A DNA stretch of 64,000 nucleotides, from assembly GCA_963457665.1 (NCBI GenBank), contig OY735209.1, forward strand, positions 10,518,314-10,582,313. Direction: 5' to 3'. A model generated the notes under the pieces. It was not told the DNA's origin, made no database searches, and saw nothing but the letters and a program-made list of their open reading frames with translations. This stretch comes from Thysanoteuthis rhombus. Its lineage: Eukaryota; Mollusca; Cephalopoda; Oegopsida; Thysanoteuthidae. This document shows positions 11,645-22,060 of the stretch, piece after piece (position 1 is the stretch's first letter; each line of letters starts with the position of its first letter). A program made the position numbers and the translations under genes.

Positions 11645-11963
11645 AAATAAAAAACATTTAATACTTGCTTTCAAGTTCTTTTGCTCATTTCTTGAAATTT
11701 TAGTAAACTTTTAATTAAAAAAAGCAAAGTGATATCCATGCTATACACAAATGAATCACCTTAGCCCACACATGTACCAGAACTAATTATCTAAAAAAGT
11801 AAATCTTTCATCTAAAAAAATATCAGTACAAGATTTGGGAATTATTGGTCCAGAATGATCCCAAGGACTGATTAAGATTAAGATGAATGTATAAAGTCGT
11901 TATAAAATTTTGAAAATAATAATGAATTATTCTGATGGAAAATATGAAACACTGCCACCCATA

Positions 11964-12040
11964 TATTGTGTAGGTAGTGATCGATAAAAAGTCGGAAAAA
12001 AGGGGTGATCAATGAATAAGTTACTTCTATCATCTTTTGT
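11964..12040 (-). repeat. End fragment of the 11218-11644 MITE family
   Basis: It contains 'GGAAAAAAGGGGTGATCAATGAATAAG', shortened here to its core GGTGATCAATGAATAAG, which matches the right terminal repeat of the MITE. Confidence 0.5.
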
Positions 12041-12481
12041 TTGGCAGTGATCACTAAAAAAAGGTATGAATTCTCGAATAACAAGTGGGCATAAAGTAGT
12101 GACCAATTTAGCATAAACTTACATTGCATTTTGATCTACCCCATCCAGAACCTATCTTGGAGGGGAATTTTCCTAAAACAAAAAAAAATTCATTTTACCT
12201 ACTCATTGAGGGATAGTTGTGCAAAATTTAAAATTCCAACTATGAACAATAAGGGCTGGGTGAAATCTGGATAGATATATACATATGTTTGAACACACGA
12301 ATAACCTGAACCAAGCAACAGTGCTTAGACTGGTCTGTTGTGAGAAGCAGTGATTAATATAATACTTTATCTAGTAAAAATCGAAAAACAGAAATATTTT
12401 CAAGTTTTTATAAATCCTTTTTCTCATCATTTCTTGCTGTGGTCCCTAACACTACACAAAAACTACATATTTGTGATTACA

Positions 12482-13060
12482 TGACAGTGAGTCAATAATT
12501 AATTGTACTTTTGTTATATTTACTGATGAACTAAGTTTTGCACACATGTAAAGTTTTAGCAAAATTGTTGCTGCTGAAGTGATTATTTGCCTTTGATCAG
12601 TCAGTTGCCTTCACATTACATTAGAGTAAACATGGCCTATCCACTCTCAGTTTACATAATAATGAGCAGTGATCTTTTTTCAAAGATTGAAGGTTTACCA
12701 ACGAATGTTTTCAGCACAATACTGAAGTGAGGGTGAGTCAATAGTTATCCGCATTTTTGTAACATTTTTCCATTAGTGACCATAATGAGGTCTGTGCACA
12801 CATAAGATTTTGATGTTTGATGTCACTGAAGTGAATAATCATCATTGATCATTCACTTTCCTTTGTACTACCATAGAGTAAACATAGCCTCTCTGCTCTC
12901 AACAATATAGAAGTATTTTACCATGGATTGCGAGGTTCAAAAATGGGAGGACATTCATTAAGCACAACAAAGGAATGTGTTTTCCATCAGCACATGAAAT
13001 CCTGACTTTGCTCCCTCAGATTACAATCTGCTTCGACATCACGATTCACAACATAGATCC
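12482..13060 (+). mobile_element. Decayed mariner-type element with tandem end duplication
   Basis: At 13001-13066 one frame reads P-D-F-A-P-S-D-Y-N-L-L-R, which matches the block around the third catalytic Asp of mariner transposases (usually SPDLAPSDYHLF). The sequence before it has frame breaks. Upstream, two diverged direct copies of a ~170-bp segment (12482-12650 and 12728-12905) share 'GTGAGTCAATA.TTA', 'GCACACAT.A' and 'AGAGTAAACAT.GCCT'. They look like duplicated element ends. The element is dead. Confidence 0.5.
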
Positions 13061-13065
13061 CCAGA

Positions 13066-15000
13066 GATCACATACGAGGCCGATGTGAGGCCGATGCTAG
13101 CAAAATACAAGATAGATGAACTAGACAAATTCAGAAAATACTGGCTCTGTGACGCCCATGATAGAGAAATGTGGCGTATCTTGGGGATGGTCTGTGTCCA
13201 ATGACGGACATTAAAAGACTGATGATGATGAGGATGTAAAAGATGCAATCCATACAAGGCTGAAAGACCAACAAAAAACATTTTTTTCTCTGAAGGTATA
13301 TACCAAAGTAAGGGGACTATATTGAAAAATAATGCATTTGTAAGTTCTGCACTGTTAATCCTAATAAACTATTATATCAAAAGTGAAGATAATTATCGCC
13401 TCACACTTGTGCATTACACATAAAGTGAGATGTGATATAATAAAATATGGTATATGTTTGGCTCGTTTGTCTTTATTGTATCAAACAGATTTTTTTTTAA
13501 TGTGCCTCATGAGGTTCCAAACATGAATCATGAGAAAAATATAAAAGCATAATTTAAGACAATGTTCTCAACAGTGAATTCACAAGAGAATTTTTCATGC
13601 CAAACAACCTCAAAAAGTTTCCAATATATATCAGGATACAAATGCAGATCAAAAAACATGTCTTTAGTCAAATTACTTGATTTAAGTTTGGAAGGTGAAT
13701 TGAGTATAATTAATTAGACGCAAGGATATGAGGAAGTTTGATCTATAGGCAGTGAAAGCCAGTCTTTGCAAACATTATCTCAATAAAATTAAATGCCCAC
13801 ATTTTGCACATTATTCCTTCCTTTCCAGAGTGTGCTTCTATATGTTGCACTAAAGCTAACTCCTACGGAAGATAAAGATCCACATATTTCACAAGAATAT
13901 ACAGATATCCTTTGATATTTGCAGGTTTTCTACTTGCAGATTCAATAATTAACGGAGAATTATTTCGAGAGTTTTGCGGCATACCATGAAAAGCCACGTC
14001 ATGGAATAAACGCTGTGCAATATGAACAAAACATAAGTTTAAGAACATTCAGAAAAATCATAAATGTATCGTGATAATATTTTTTTTTTCAATCTGTAGA
14101 CAATATAAACCCCAGTTGGAAACTTGAACTTGCTCAATGTTTACACTTGTGAACTGATTAGTTAAACAGTATTTGAGACATTAAATTTTCTAATTTGCTA
14201 TGCTGTGAACAGATTTATTCATTTTCCAACAGATGAAGTATCATAAATTATTATTAACAATTTTTTCATTGTTATGCTACTGTTAAATTCAATTTAATAT
14301 TTTTGTTGCTTTTTATCGCAACTTTTCTCAGACTGGATGAAATTTCTAAAATATCAAGATGAACCTAAATTGTTGCATAAAAAAAAAAAGGAAAAATTGT
14401 TTGTGTTTTTTTCCACTAGCATCTACAGAGCATAGTTTAAATGATCATTCAAAATGCACTGCAATAATCAAATATCTTTCTTCAAAAGTTTTATTAAGGT
14501 TATAACTGCAAGAAAATGGCTTAAAATTGATCATAAGAAAGAGAAAAATACTGTTGCGTACTCACACAGGATTCAAGCAGATAAGGGCTATTTTTATGTT
14601 TTTGACTGAAAAAAATATCTATATGGATCCCTCACCAAAAACAATGGAGACAAGTTTGAAAATTGAAAATTTTTTACAGTAGGCTTTGCTGTATTCATTT
14701 ATTTATTCGCACATTTACATTTGGTGATGGTGAAAGAATGTTTATCAATTGTTTATGGTATAAGATTTATGGATCCACCAAAAAAATTTAAACCATGGAT
14801 TTTTGTATTCTTGGTCCCCTGGTGCCCCCAACACCTGCAAATAGCAAGGGATAACTGTAGTTTATAGTCAATGCATATCCTGATGCGTGTTATTAAATTA
14901 TCTGAAAATGACTATGATAGTATGGGTCCTCTCGAGTGCATATTTGCTAGTTGCATAAAATTCAACTTTCAGGAAAAAAATGATCATCAATTAAGATTAA
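13066..15000. other. Non-coding interval, nothing recognised
   Basis: AT-rich DNA between the mariner relic and the decayed 3' part of ZNF-A. Only short frames occur. Confidence 0.5.
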
Positions 15001-15356
15001 TAGATTTTCTTTGCAGAGTATATTTGCATATGTTCCACCAATTTTAACTTCAATAGAAAAGAAAATCTTAGCTGGATTTCTTTTCAGTGTGCGTCTGCAT
15101 ATATTAGTAAGGATGAAGATCCACACATTTAGCAAGAATGTGGTTTATCACCAGTGTGTTCTTCACATATGTTGTATCAAATGGGTTTGGGGGAAAAAAG
15201 AAAATTCACACATTTTACACAAATATTGTTTCACCTATGTTCCACTAAATTGGACTTAAATGGAAAGGAATATCCACGCACTTTGCTAAGATATAGTTTC
15301 TCTCTAATATGAGTTTGTACATGTTATACTGAATGTGACTTCAATATAAAAGACTA
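15000..15356 (-). pseudogene. Decayed zinc fingers beyond the ZNF-A stop codon
   Basis: The 84-bp finger periodicity continues on the minus strand past the TAG stop at 15357-15359 for about four more units. Linker remnants such as HTGDKPH (near 15160) and finger-core remnants such as LKSHSV are visible. They are broken by stops and frameshifts. The functional protein therefore ends inside an older, longer array. Confidence 0.8.
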
Positions 15357-18300
15357 CTAACCGCACCCTTCTGAAGACTTTGGCTTCTCTCCTTCGTGTG
15401 TTTTCATATGTTCCTCTAAATTGGATTTCAATGTAAAAGATGAGCTACACACTTCACAAGAAAATGATTTCACTCTATTGTGTATTCGCATGTGTTGTTT
15501 CAAATTTGACTTCTTTGAAAAGGAAGAGCCACACACTTCACAAGAATATGGTTTCTCACCAGTGTGTGTTTGCATATGTTGCGCTAAAGTTGAATTCTGG
15601 GCAAAAGAAAATCCACATACTCCACAGGAATATGGTTTCTCTCCAGTATGTGTTCGCTTATGCCGCCTTAAATTCGTCTTCAGTGAAAAGGCAGCGTTAC
15701 ACACTTCGCAAGAATATGGTTTCTCTCCAGTATGTGTTCGATTATGTTTCACTAAATTAGAAGAAGATGCAAAGGAAGATCCACACACTTTGCAAGAATA
15801 AGGTTTTTCTCCAGTGTGTGCTCGTGTATGATATCTTAAATGTGACTTAGATGTAAAAGATAAGGCACAAACATCACATGAATATGGTCTGTAACCGGTA
15901 TGTGTTTGTGTATGATATATTAAATGTGACTTCTGTGAAAAGCACATATCACAAAGTTCACAGGAATACGGTTTCTCTCCAGTGTGTTTTCGCATATGCT
16001 TGACCAAATTGGTCTTCAATGCAAAACATGACTTACACACTTCACAAGAATATGGTTTCTCTCCAGTATGTGTTCGTGTATGATATACTAAATGTGACTT
16101 TGACGTAAAAGATGAGCCACACACTCCACAAGAATATGGTTTCTCTCCAGTATGTGTTCGCTTATGATGTACTAAATGTGTCTTCTGTGAAAAGGATTTG
16201 TTACATACATCACAAGTATATGGTTTTTCTCCTGTGTGTGTTCGCATATGTTTCACTAAATTGGACTTTAATGTAAAACATGAGTCGCATACTTGGCAAG
16301 AAAATGGTTTCTCTCCAGTGTGTGTTCGCATATGTTCTCTTAAACTGGACTTTGTTGAAAAGGAAGATCCACACTCAGTGCAAGGATGTGGCTTTTCTCC
16401 AGTATGTGTTCGCATATGTTGCGTCAGATGTGACTTCAATTTAAAACATGACCCACATACTTCACAAGGATATGGTTTCTCTCCAATAAGTATTTTCATA
16501 GGTTGCACTAAAAGTGATTCGCATGTTTTTTCTTTCTCAGCAGTGTCTGCTTGTGTATGCGGCGACAAATTTGGCTTCTCAGAAGAGGAAGATGCACATG
16601 CCTCCCCAGTTTGTATCTCTGATTTCTCTGGAAATGCAGAGTCACTCTCATCATAGGCAGATGGGGGCTTCTCTCCAGAGTCAGTTGTGGAGAGTTGGTT
16701 CAACGTTGAATTAGTTGAAGATGTAGACTTACTCTCTCCAGAAGCATATGGCGGCTTCACTCCAGTATTGGTGAGAGAGTCTGTATTTACTGAATCAGTT
16801 GAAAATGTAGATGCATTCTCTTCATAAGCATATGCTATCTTCTCTCCAGTATCAGTTGGGGAGTCTGTATTTAACATAGAATTAGTTGAAAATGCAGATC
16901 CACTCTCTCTATAAGCATGTGTTGTCTTCTCTCCAGGGTCAGTTAGAGAGTCTGCAGTTACCGAATTAGTTGAAAATGCAGGTCCACTCTCTCTACAAGC
17001 ATGCGTTGTCTTCTCTCCGGGGTCAGTTAGGGAGTCTGAATTTACCAAATTAGTTGAAAATGCAGGTCCACTCTCTCTATAAGCATGTGTTGTTTTCTCT
17101 CCAGGGTCAGTTAGGGAGTCTGCAGTTACCGAATTAGTTGAAAATGCAGGTCCACTCTCGCTATAAGCATGTGTTGTTTTCTCTCGATGGTCAGTTAGAG
17201 AATCTGAATTTACCGAATTAGTTGTAAATGCAGGTCCACTCCCTCTATAAGCATGTGTTGTTTTCTCTCTATGGTCAGTTAGAGAGTCTGTATTAACCAA
17301 ATTAGTTGAAAATGCAGGTCCACTCTCTCTATAAGCATGTGTTGTCTTCTCCCCAGGGTCAGTTAGGGAGTCTGCATTTACTGAATTAGTTGAAAATGCA
17401 GGTCCACTCTCTCTATAAGTATGAGTTGTTTTCTCTCCATGGTCAGTTAGAGAGTCTGTATTAATCGAATTAGTTGAAAATGCAGGTCCACTCTCTCTAT
17501 AAGCATGTGTTGTCTTCTCCCCAGGGTCAGTTAGGGAGTCTGCATTTACTGAATTAGTTGAATATGCAGGTCCACTCTCTCTATAAGTATGAGTTGTTTT
17601 CTCTCTAGGGTCTGTTAGGGAGTCTGTATTTACTGAATTAGTAGAAAATGCTGATTCCCTTTCTCCATAACTAAAAGACTGCTTCTCTGTGTCAGTTGGG
17701 GAGTGTCTGTTTAACATTGAATGATTTGGAAATGTGGGTCCACTCTCTCCATAAGAATATCGCTGCTTCTCTCGACTGTCAGTTGGGGAGGGTCTGTTCA
17801 ACATTGAATCATTTGGAAATGCAGACCCACCCTCTCCATAAGCATACGGCCGATTCTCTCCAGCATCAGTCGAGGGATGTCTGTTCAACATTGAATTATT
17901 TGAAAACGCAGATGCACTCTCTCCGTAAGCGTACACCCGCTTCTCTCGACTGTCGGTTGGGATGGGTCTGTTTAACATTGAATTATTTGAAAATGCAGAC
18001 CCACCCTCTCCATAAGCATATCGCCGCTTCTCTCCAGTGTCAGCCATAGCGTCTGTATTTAACATTGAGGTATTTGAAAATGCAGATCCCCTCCCTCCAT
18101 AAGCATATGTCGGTTTCTCTCCAGTGTCAGTTGGGGAAGGTCTGTTTAACATTGAATTATTTGAAAATCCTGATCCACTCTCTCCATAGAGATATCGCCG
18201 ATTCTCTCTTATGTCAGTTAGGGAGTCCGCGTACACTGAATTGGTTGAAAATGCCGATCCACTTCCACCATAAATATATGGTCGCTTCTCTCCCATGTTA

Positions 18301-18902
18301 GTTGGTGAGGGTCTGTTTAACATTGGATTAGTTGAAAAGGTAGATCCACTTTCTCCGTAAGCATATGGGGGCTTCTCCCCACTGTCAGTTGAGGGGTGCT
18401 TGTTCAACATTGAACTATTCGAAAATGCAGATGCGCTATCTCCGTAAGCATATCGCTGCTTCTCTCTAGGGTCATTTAGGGCATCTTTATTCAACATTGA
18501 ATTAGTTGAAAATAAGGATCCACTTTCTCCATAAGCATATGGTGGCTTCTCCCCAGTGTCAGTTAGGGGATGTCTGTTCAACATTAAATTACTTGCAAAC
18601 GTAGATCCTCTCTCTCCATAACCATATGGTAGCTTCTCTCCGCCATCAGTGGGGGAGTGTCTGTTTAACATTGTATTATTTGAAAATGCAGATGCGCTAT
18701 CTCCGTAAGCATATCGCCGCTTCTCTCTAGGGTCAGTCGGAGAGTCTGTATTTAACATTGAATTACTTGAAAATGTAGACCCTCTCTCTGCATAGACATG
18801 CGGTGGCTTCTCTCCTGTGTCAATAAGGGAGTGTCTGTTTAACATTGAATTAGTTAAAAATGCAGATCGACAAATATCAGATGGATATTTTTTTTCAGTC
18901 AT
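15357..18902 (-). CDS. ZNF-A: C2H2 zinc-finger protein with a giant degenerate-finger N-terminal array
   Basis: The protein has 1181 residues from the ATG at 18900-18902 and lies in one exon. That Met is chosen because the same M-T-E-K-K-Y start occurs in the paralogue at 34443; the frame stays open further upstream, but there is no earlier ATG in the exon. Residues 1-764 form about 27 finger-derived units without zinc ligands. Residues 765-806 are a spacer shared with ZNF-B. Residues 807-1170 are 13 consecutive 28-residue C2H2 fingers with TGEKPYSC linkers, and residues 1171-1181 start a 14th finger cut off by TAG. The finger array predicts a nuclear, sequence-specific nucleic-acid-binding protein; no effector domain (KRAB, BTB, SCAN) is visible. 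Predicted contact residues (-1,2,3,6) are LSHQ, TSSE, LSNK, QTHH, SSHY, LTNK, QSHY, SSHY, SSNK, LTNR, QSTQ, KSNQ, LSNE. The open frame over more than 3.5 kb argues for a live gene. Its target is unknown. Confidence 0.9.
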   Translation of the reverse strand: MTEKKYPSDICRSAFLTNSMLNRHSLIDTGEKPPHVYAERGSTFSSNSMLNTDSPTDPREKRRYAYGDSASAFSNNTMLNRHSPTDGGEKLPYGYGERGSTFASNLMLNRHPLTDTGEKPPYAYGESGSLFSTNSMLNKDALNDPREKQRYAYGDSASAFSNSSMLNKHPSTDSGEKPPYAYGESGSTFSTNPMLNRPSPTNMGEKRPYIYGGSGSAFSTNSVYADSLTDIRENRRYLYGESGSGFSNNSMLNRPSPTDTGEKPTYAYGGRGSAFSNTSMLNTDAMADTGEKRRYAYGEGGSAFSNNSMLNRPIPTDSREKRVYAYGESASAFSNNSMLNRHPSTDAGENRPYAYGEGGSAFPNDSMLNRPSPTDSREKQRYSYGESGPTFPNHSMLNRHSPTDTEKQSFSYGERESAFSTNSVNTDSLTDPREKTTHTYRESGPAYSTNSVNADSLTDPGEKTTHAYRESGPAFSTNSINTDSLTDHGEKTTHTYRESGPAFSTNSVNADSLTDPGEKTTHAYRESGPAFSTNLVNTDSLTDHREKTTHAYRGSGPAFTTNSVNSDSLTDHREKTTHAYSESGPAFSTNSVTADSLTDPGEKTTHAYRESGPAFSTNLVNSDSLTDPGEKTTHACRESGPAFSTNSVTADSLTDPGEKTTHAYRESGSAFSTNSMLNTDSPTDTGEKIAYAYEENASTFSTDSVNTDSLTNTGVKPPYASGESKSTSSTNSTLNQLSTTDSGEKPPSAYDESDSAFPEKSEIQTGEACASSSSEKPNLSPHTQADTAEKEKTCESLLVQPMKILIGEKPYPCEVCGSCFKLKSHLTQHMRTHTGEKPHPCTECGSSFSTKSSLREHMRTHTGEKPFSCQVCDSCFTLKSNLVKHMRTHTGEKPYTCDVCNKSFSQKTHLVHHKRTHTGEKPYSCGVCGSSFTSKSHLVYHTRTHTGEKPYSCEVCKSCFALKTNLVKHMRKHTGEKPYSCELCDMCFSQKSHLIYHTQTHTGYRPYSCDVCALSFTSKSHLRYHTRAHTGEKPYSCKVCGSSFASSSNLVKHNRTHTGEKPYSCEVCNAAFSLKTNLRRHKRTHTGEKPYSCGVCGFSFAQNSTLAQHMQTHTGEKPYSCEVCGSSFSKKSNLKQHMRIHNRVKSFSCEVCSSSFTLKSNLEEHMKTHEGEKPKSSEGCG
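15393..16484 (-). repeat. ZNF-A: 13 intact tandem C2H2 fingers
   Basis: Every unit is C-x2-C-x3-F-x5-L-x2-H-x3-H with a 7-residue linker, 84 bp per unit. Finger 8 has a divergent linker (TGYRP), and finger 13 follows H-N-R-V-K-S-F instead of H-T-G-E-K-P-Y. Confidence 0.95.
16611..18902 (-). repeat. 27-unit in-frame array of zinc-ligand-less finger repeats
   Basis: Each unit has 27-29 residues (81-87 bp) and reads roughly T-G-E-K-P-P-Y-A-Y-G-E-S-G-S, then F-S-T-N-S-M-L-N-R-H, then S-P-T-D. Aligned to an intact finger, the linker TGEKP, the core Phe and Leu and the spacing are kept. The first Cys is Tyr, the second is Ser, the first His is kept or changed to Pro/Asp, and the last His is Asp. 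Units 1-14 and 24 are mostly 29 residues with MLN. Units 15-23 are mostly 28 residues with VN. No stop or frameshift occurs in 2.3 kb. The first unit still has one Cys, in the segment S-D-I-C-R-S. Confidence 0.95.
16938..17609 (-). repeat. Homogenised sub-block (units 16-23) with 168-bp dimer periodicity
   Basis: Eight units of exactly 28 residues with the core E-K-T-T-H-A-Y-R-E-S-G-P-A-F differ at only a few positions. The start (P-G-E-K or H-R/G-E-K) and end (V-N-T-D or V-N-A-D) residues tend to alternate, which gives a two-unit higher-order repeat, clearest in units 16-20. This is the most recently amplified part of the array. Confidence 0.85.
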
Positions 18903-19459
18903 TTTTTTCACTTTTTCACACGAGTAGTCACTTGTAAAATTTCAATTCATCCGAGTTTACAATGTTAAGAAATGATTTTCATAATGGTAAAAGGCTGGAA
19001 AAAAAAAAGAAAGAGAATTTTTAAAATGACATAAGAATTGAACATTTTTCATCAAAACAAGTTTGTTCTAATAAAATACAATAAAAGCCAACAGATAACA
19101 GCAGAAGCCAACAGATAACAGCAGAAAATAATTATTAGACTTTGATTGGAGAAAAACTATAACTGAACCAAAACATACACATGGCCTAGACTTTAGTACG
19201 AATAATGATCTGATATTTTCAAAGAACATGGCTACAGCATTGAAAAAAATATCAGTCTCTAGTCGGCTTGATAGACAGGACTTGAATCTAGGGATGAGAA
19301 AGCGAATGGCTCTACTGGAATAAATGAAAAGGAATTCAAAAATTATTTGCCTTCAATATAAAGGATATACAACATCTAAACTACTGGCAATTTTACAGTA
19401 TCTGAGGTAATATTCTATCAGAAGAATACTATTCTGTTATCAATACAAGGAAAATCATT

Positions 19460-19700
19460 GACGGGATACACAGTTTGTAGACAATGCAGTTCAGAAATAT
19501 TTAGTATTATTTTCAAAAATTATATGCATATGACACTTAGTAGACAACAAAATTCAAGAATATTTATAAGTATTCATTTCTTTCAAAATGGAATTTATAT
19601 AAAAGTTTATTGACAATATAATTCTGGAACTGTCAATATTATTCATGTTTTCAAAAAAAAATATTTATATAAAAACTAGCAGTAAATCCCGGCATTGCCC
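19460..19700. repeat. Degenerate ~70-80 bp tandem repeat, three units
   Basis: Units share 'GACAA.A.AATTC' plus 'ATTCAT.TTTTTCAAAA' plus 'TTTATATAAAA'. The same repeat occurs near the donor end of this intron and in the ZNF-B intron. Confidence 0.6.
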
Positions 19701-20389
19701 AGGGAAGAAATGATGAAACATTTTAGAAAATGGTTTGAGTGTATTGGGTGTTGTAACTGGCAGATTGTGCGATTGAAGGTTGGCATTGGGATCACACACA
19801 CGCATCCTAGGAGAGGTCAACATAGTCCACACAGCTTTTCATGTCACTATTATTTGGAAATCGACAATAGGTAGACAAAAGAGCAAAAAGTGACAACTGA
19901 AACAATACAAATGACTAATTATATTAAATAATGACTGTGAATTGTAAAGTTCCACACACTCACTCAATATCAAAACTTTTGTGCACTGATTTTAACATCA
20001 AGCGAGCAAATGTGTGGAAAATTCATGAAAGAAAACAGAAATTATATTGTTATTACTATGAATATCATTTGGTGTGTGAGAATAGTTTTTGTCCTTCTGT
20101 GCATCTATAGTTGATTCTGACAATGGTTAAAATCATTGGTGTTCACAAACAAGGATTTCCCCAATATCTTTTACTTTGAATAAAGAATTAAACGAAAAGA
20201 ACTAACGGAAGTAACCAAATACTTTAAAGGACAAAAAGTAACAGCCTAATGTATCATTGTAGTTACAATCTAGATACTACTCCCCTTAAACTTAAAAGAT
20301 AATTTTTTGAAAACTGACTAACTTCCTGAGAAAACAAAAGTGTTACAAAAGCAGAAAAAATTCTCCGCAAAAATTATTGTTACTTAATT

Positions 20390-21070
20390 TTTCGAAATAT
20401 TCAACTGAAAATTCATAATTTCCAAAAGAAATGAAGGTCAGACCTAGGAAAATATTCATTTTTTAAATTCATGCCTAGATACAGTTATTTGAAAAAATCT
20501 GTTTACTTAGACTAACAGTTCACAAATTACGGTGACTATGCCTGGGGAAGATTTGACTAAAGACAAAAATTTAAATAAGATAAATTCTTAAAGAGCAACT
20601 TTATTTACATCATACATCAAAATTACATTTTCTAAACTGAATCATAACCAAAAGTATAAAAACATTGACAGTAATTGATAACTTGAACATCAAAAGTGGA
20701 AGTAAGATCTAAAAACTGGCAAATTGCCAGTTCAGATGAGGGTTTTATGGATTAAAGAAAGGAATCAACCAAAACAAATTCTTTAGAAAATTAGTCACAA
20801 AAGAAATTCCTGCACAATTCAATCTTAAAATTTCGAAAAGAAATGAAGGTCAGATTCAGTATTAAGAGAGAAACATTCTTTAAATCAAGCCTAAAGTTAT
20901 TGGAAAAAATCTGTTTTAATTTAGATAGATTTTCAAAGAGCAGCTTTGCTTATGATTTAAATTTAAATTAGATTCGAATCGTAACAAAAAAAAAAAAAAG
21001 ATTAACAATTAAAAGGTAACCATAACATCAAAAGTGGAAGTGAGTGATATTTTTTCAATATAGGCAATTC
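20390..21070. repeat. Direct tandem duplication of ~400 bp in the ZNF-A intron
   Basis: Paired blocks: AAAAGAAATGAAGGTCAGA at about 20424 and 20836; a 'GAAAAAATCTGTTT' segment at about 20490 and 20900; 'AAAGAGCA.CTTT' at about 20590 and 20935; AACATCAAAAGTGGAAGT at about 20686 and 21027. The blocks are in the same order with drift, so the duplication is old. Confidence 0.65.
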
Positions 21071-21769
21071 AACTGTTGAAAAATTTGACTTTGCTTTTTA
21101 CAATGATACTGCTGATAATTTCAACATCAAGTATTGGGCAAGAAACCTAAGTGTACTTTATATACATGTCTTCATGAGTCAGTGGTGAGTCATCTGGCAG
21201 GTAATATGTTGGAACCTGTGTACAGTTGTGAAGAATTTTGAATATCTCTTTGCTTCTATTTGGATAATTTGTGCATACAAACATGCAACTAAACTGATAT
21301 TTCTTAGGAATAGACGCATTAAAATGTTATGTCAATATTTTGGAAGGAAGATAACCAAGAGAGACGTTATTCTTGATTAGCTGCTGTGTGGCCACTTTGA
21401 ATGGCTGAGAGTAGCTAGATTTTTACTGCTGATCAAGTAATATTTTCAAACTAAAAATACTGAATATTTAAGGCATTTAAGAAGTTAAGTTGTGAGTTGA
21501 GGGTTAGAAAGAGGGTCGGGAGTTTGTGTTCGTAATTACCAAATAATTGGTGTTATTACCTTTGGCTGGAAATTAAATCTACCCAATGGCCATCCGTTTT
21601 TTTTTTATATAGCCACTTTTAGCCATTAAAAATGGCAAAATTAAAAAAGGAGGTACCTCAAAAGGAGCAACTAATCGCGTCTGCTGAGAAGTCATCTCCC
21701 TTGCAAAATATCTACATAACGTTTTAATGACCCTATTCCAAATGATTACCACAAATTCATATATCTATA

Positions 21770-22060
21770 AGGTTTTACAGACAATGAAAATCAGGATAAT
21801 TTATATTTTTCATATTTTTAAAAAGATATTTGCATAAAAATTTGCAAACAATAAAATTCAGGAATGTTGATACTATAGATTTTTTTCTTAATGATATCTG
21901 TAAAAGTTCGAAGACAAGATGAAAATCAAAATATTTAATATTTTTCAAAATGATTTTTAAAAGATTTTAGACAATAAATTCCGAATTATTTAATACTAGT
22001 TTCCAAAATATTCATATTAAGGATTGCTGACGATAAAATTCAGGAATATTCATATTTTTC
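21770..22060. repeat. ~57-68 bp tandem repeat next to ZNF-A exon 1, about five units
   Basis: A core resembling ACAATAAAATTCAGGAAT recurs near 21780, 21848, 21912, 21973 and 22030. The array ends at the splice donor of exon 1. A shorter array with the same core lies at 32875-33010, directly after the ZNF-B exon 1 donor. Confidence 0.65.

Noticed and set aside
15421-18301. Several long plus-strand open frames opposite ZNF-A
   Set aside because: They are antisense shadows of the repetitive zinc-finger array and have no independent features.
18903-18911. A start three codons upstream of the ZNF-A ATG
   Set aside because: That codon is GTG on the minus strand. A eukaryotic start at the ATG at 18902 is simpler and matches the paralogue's start.
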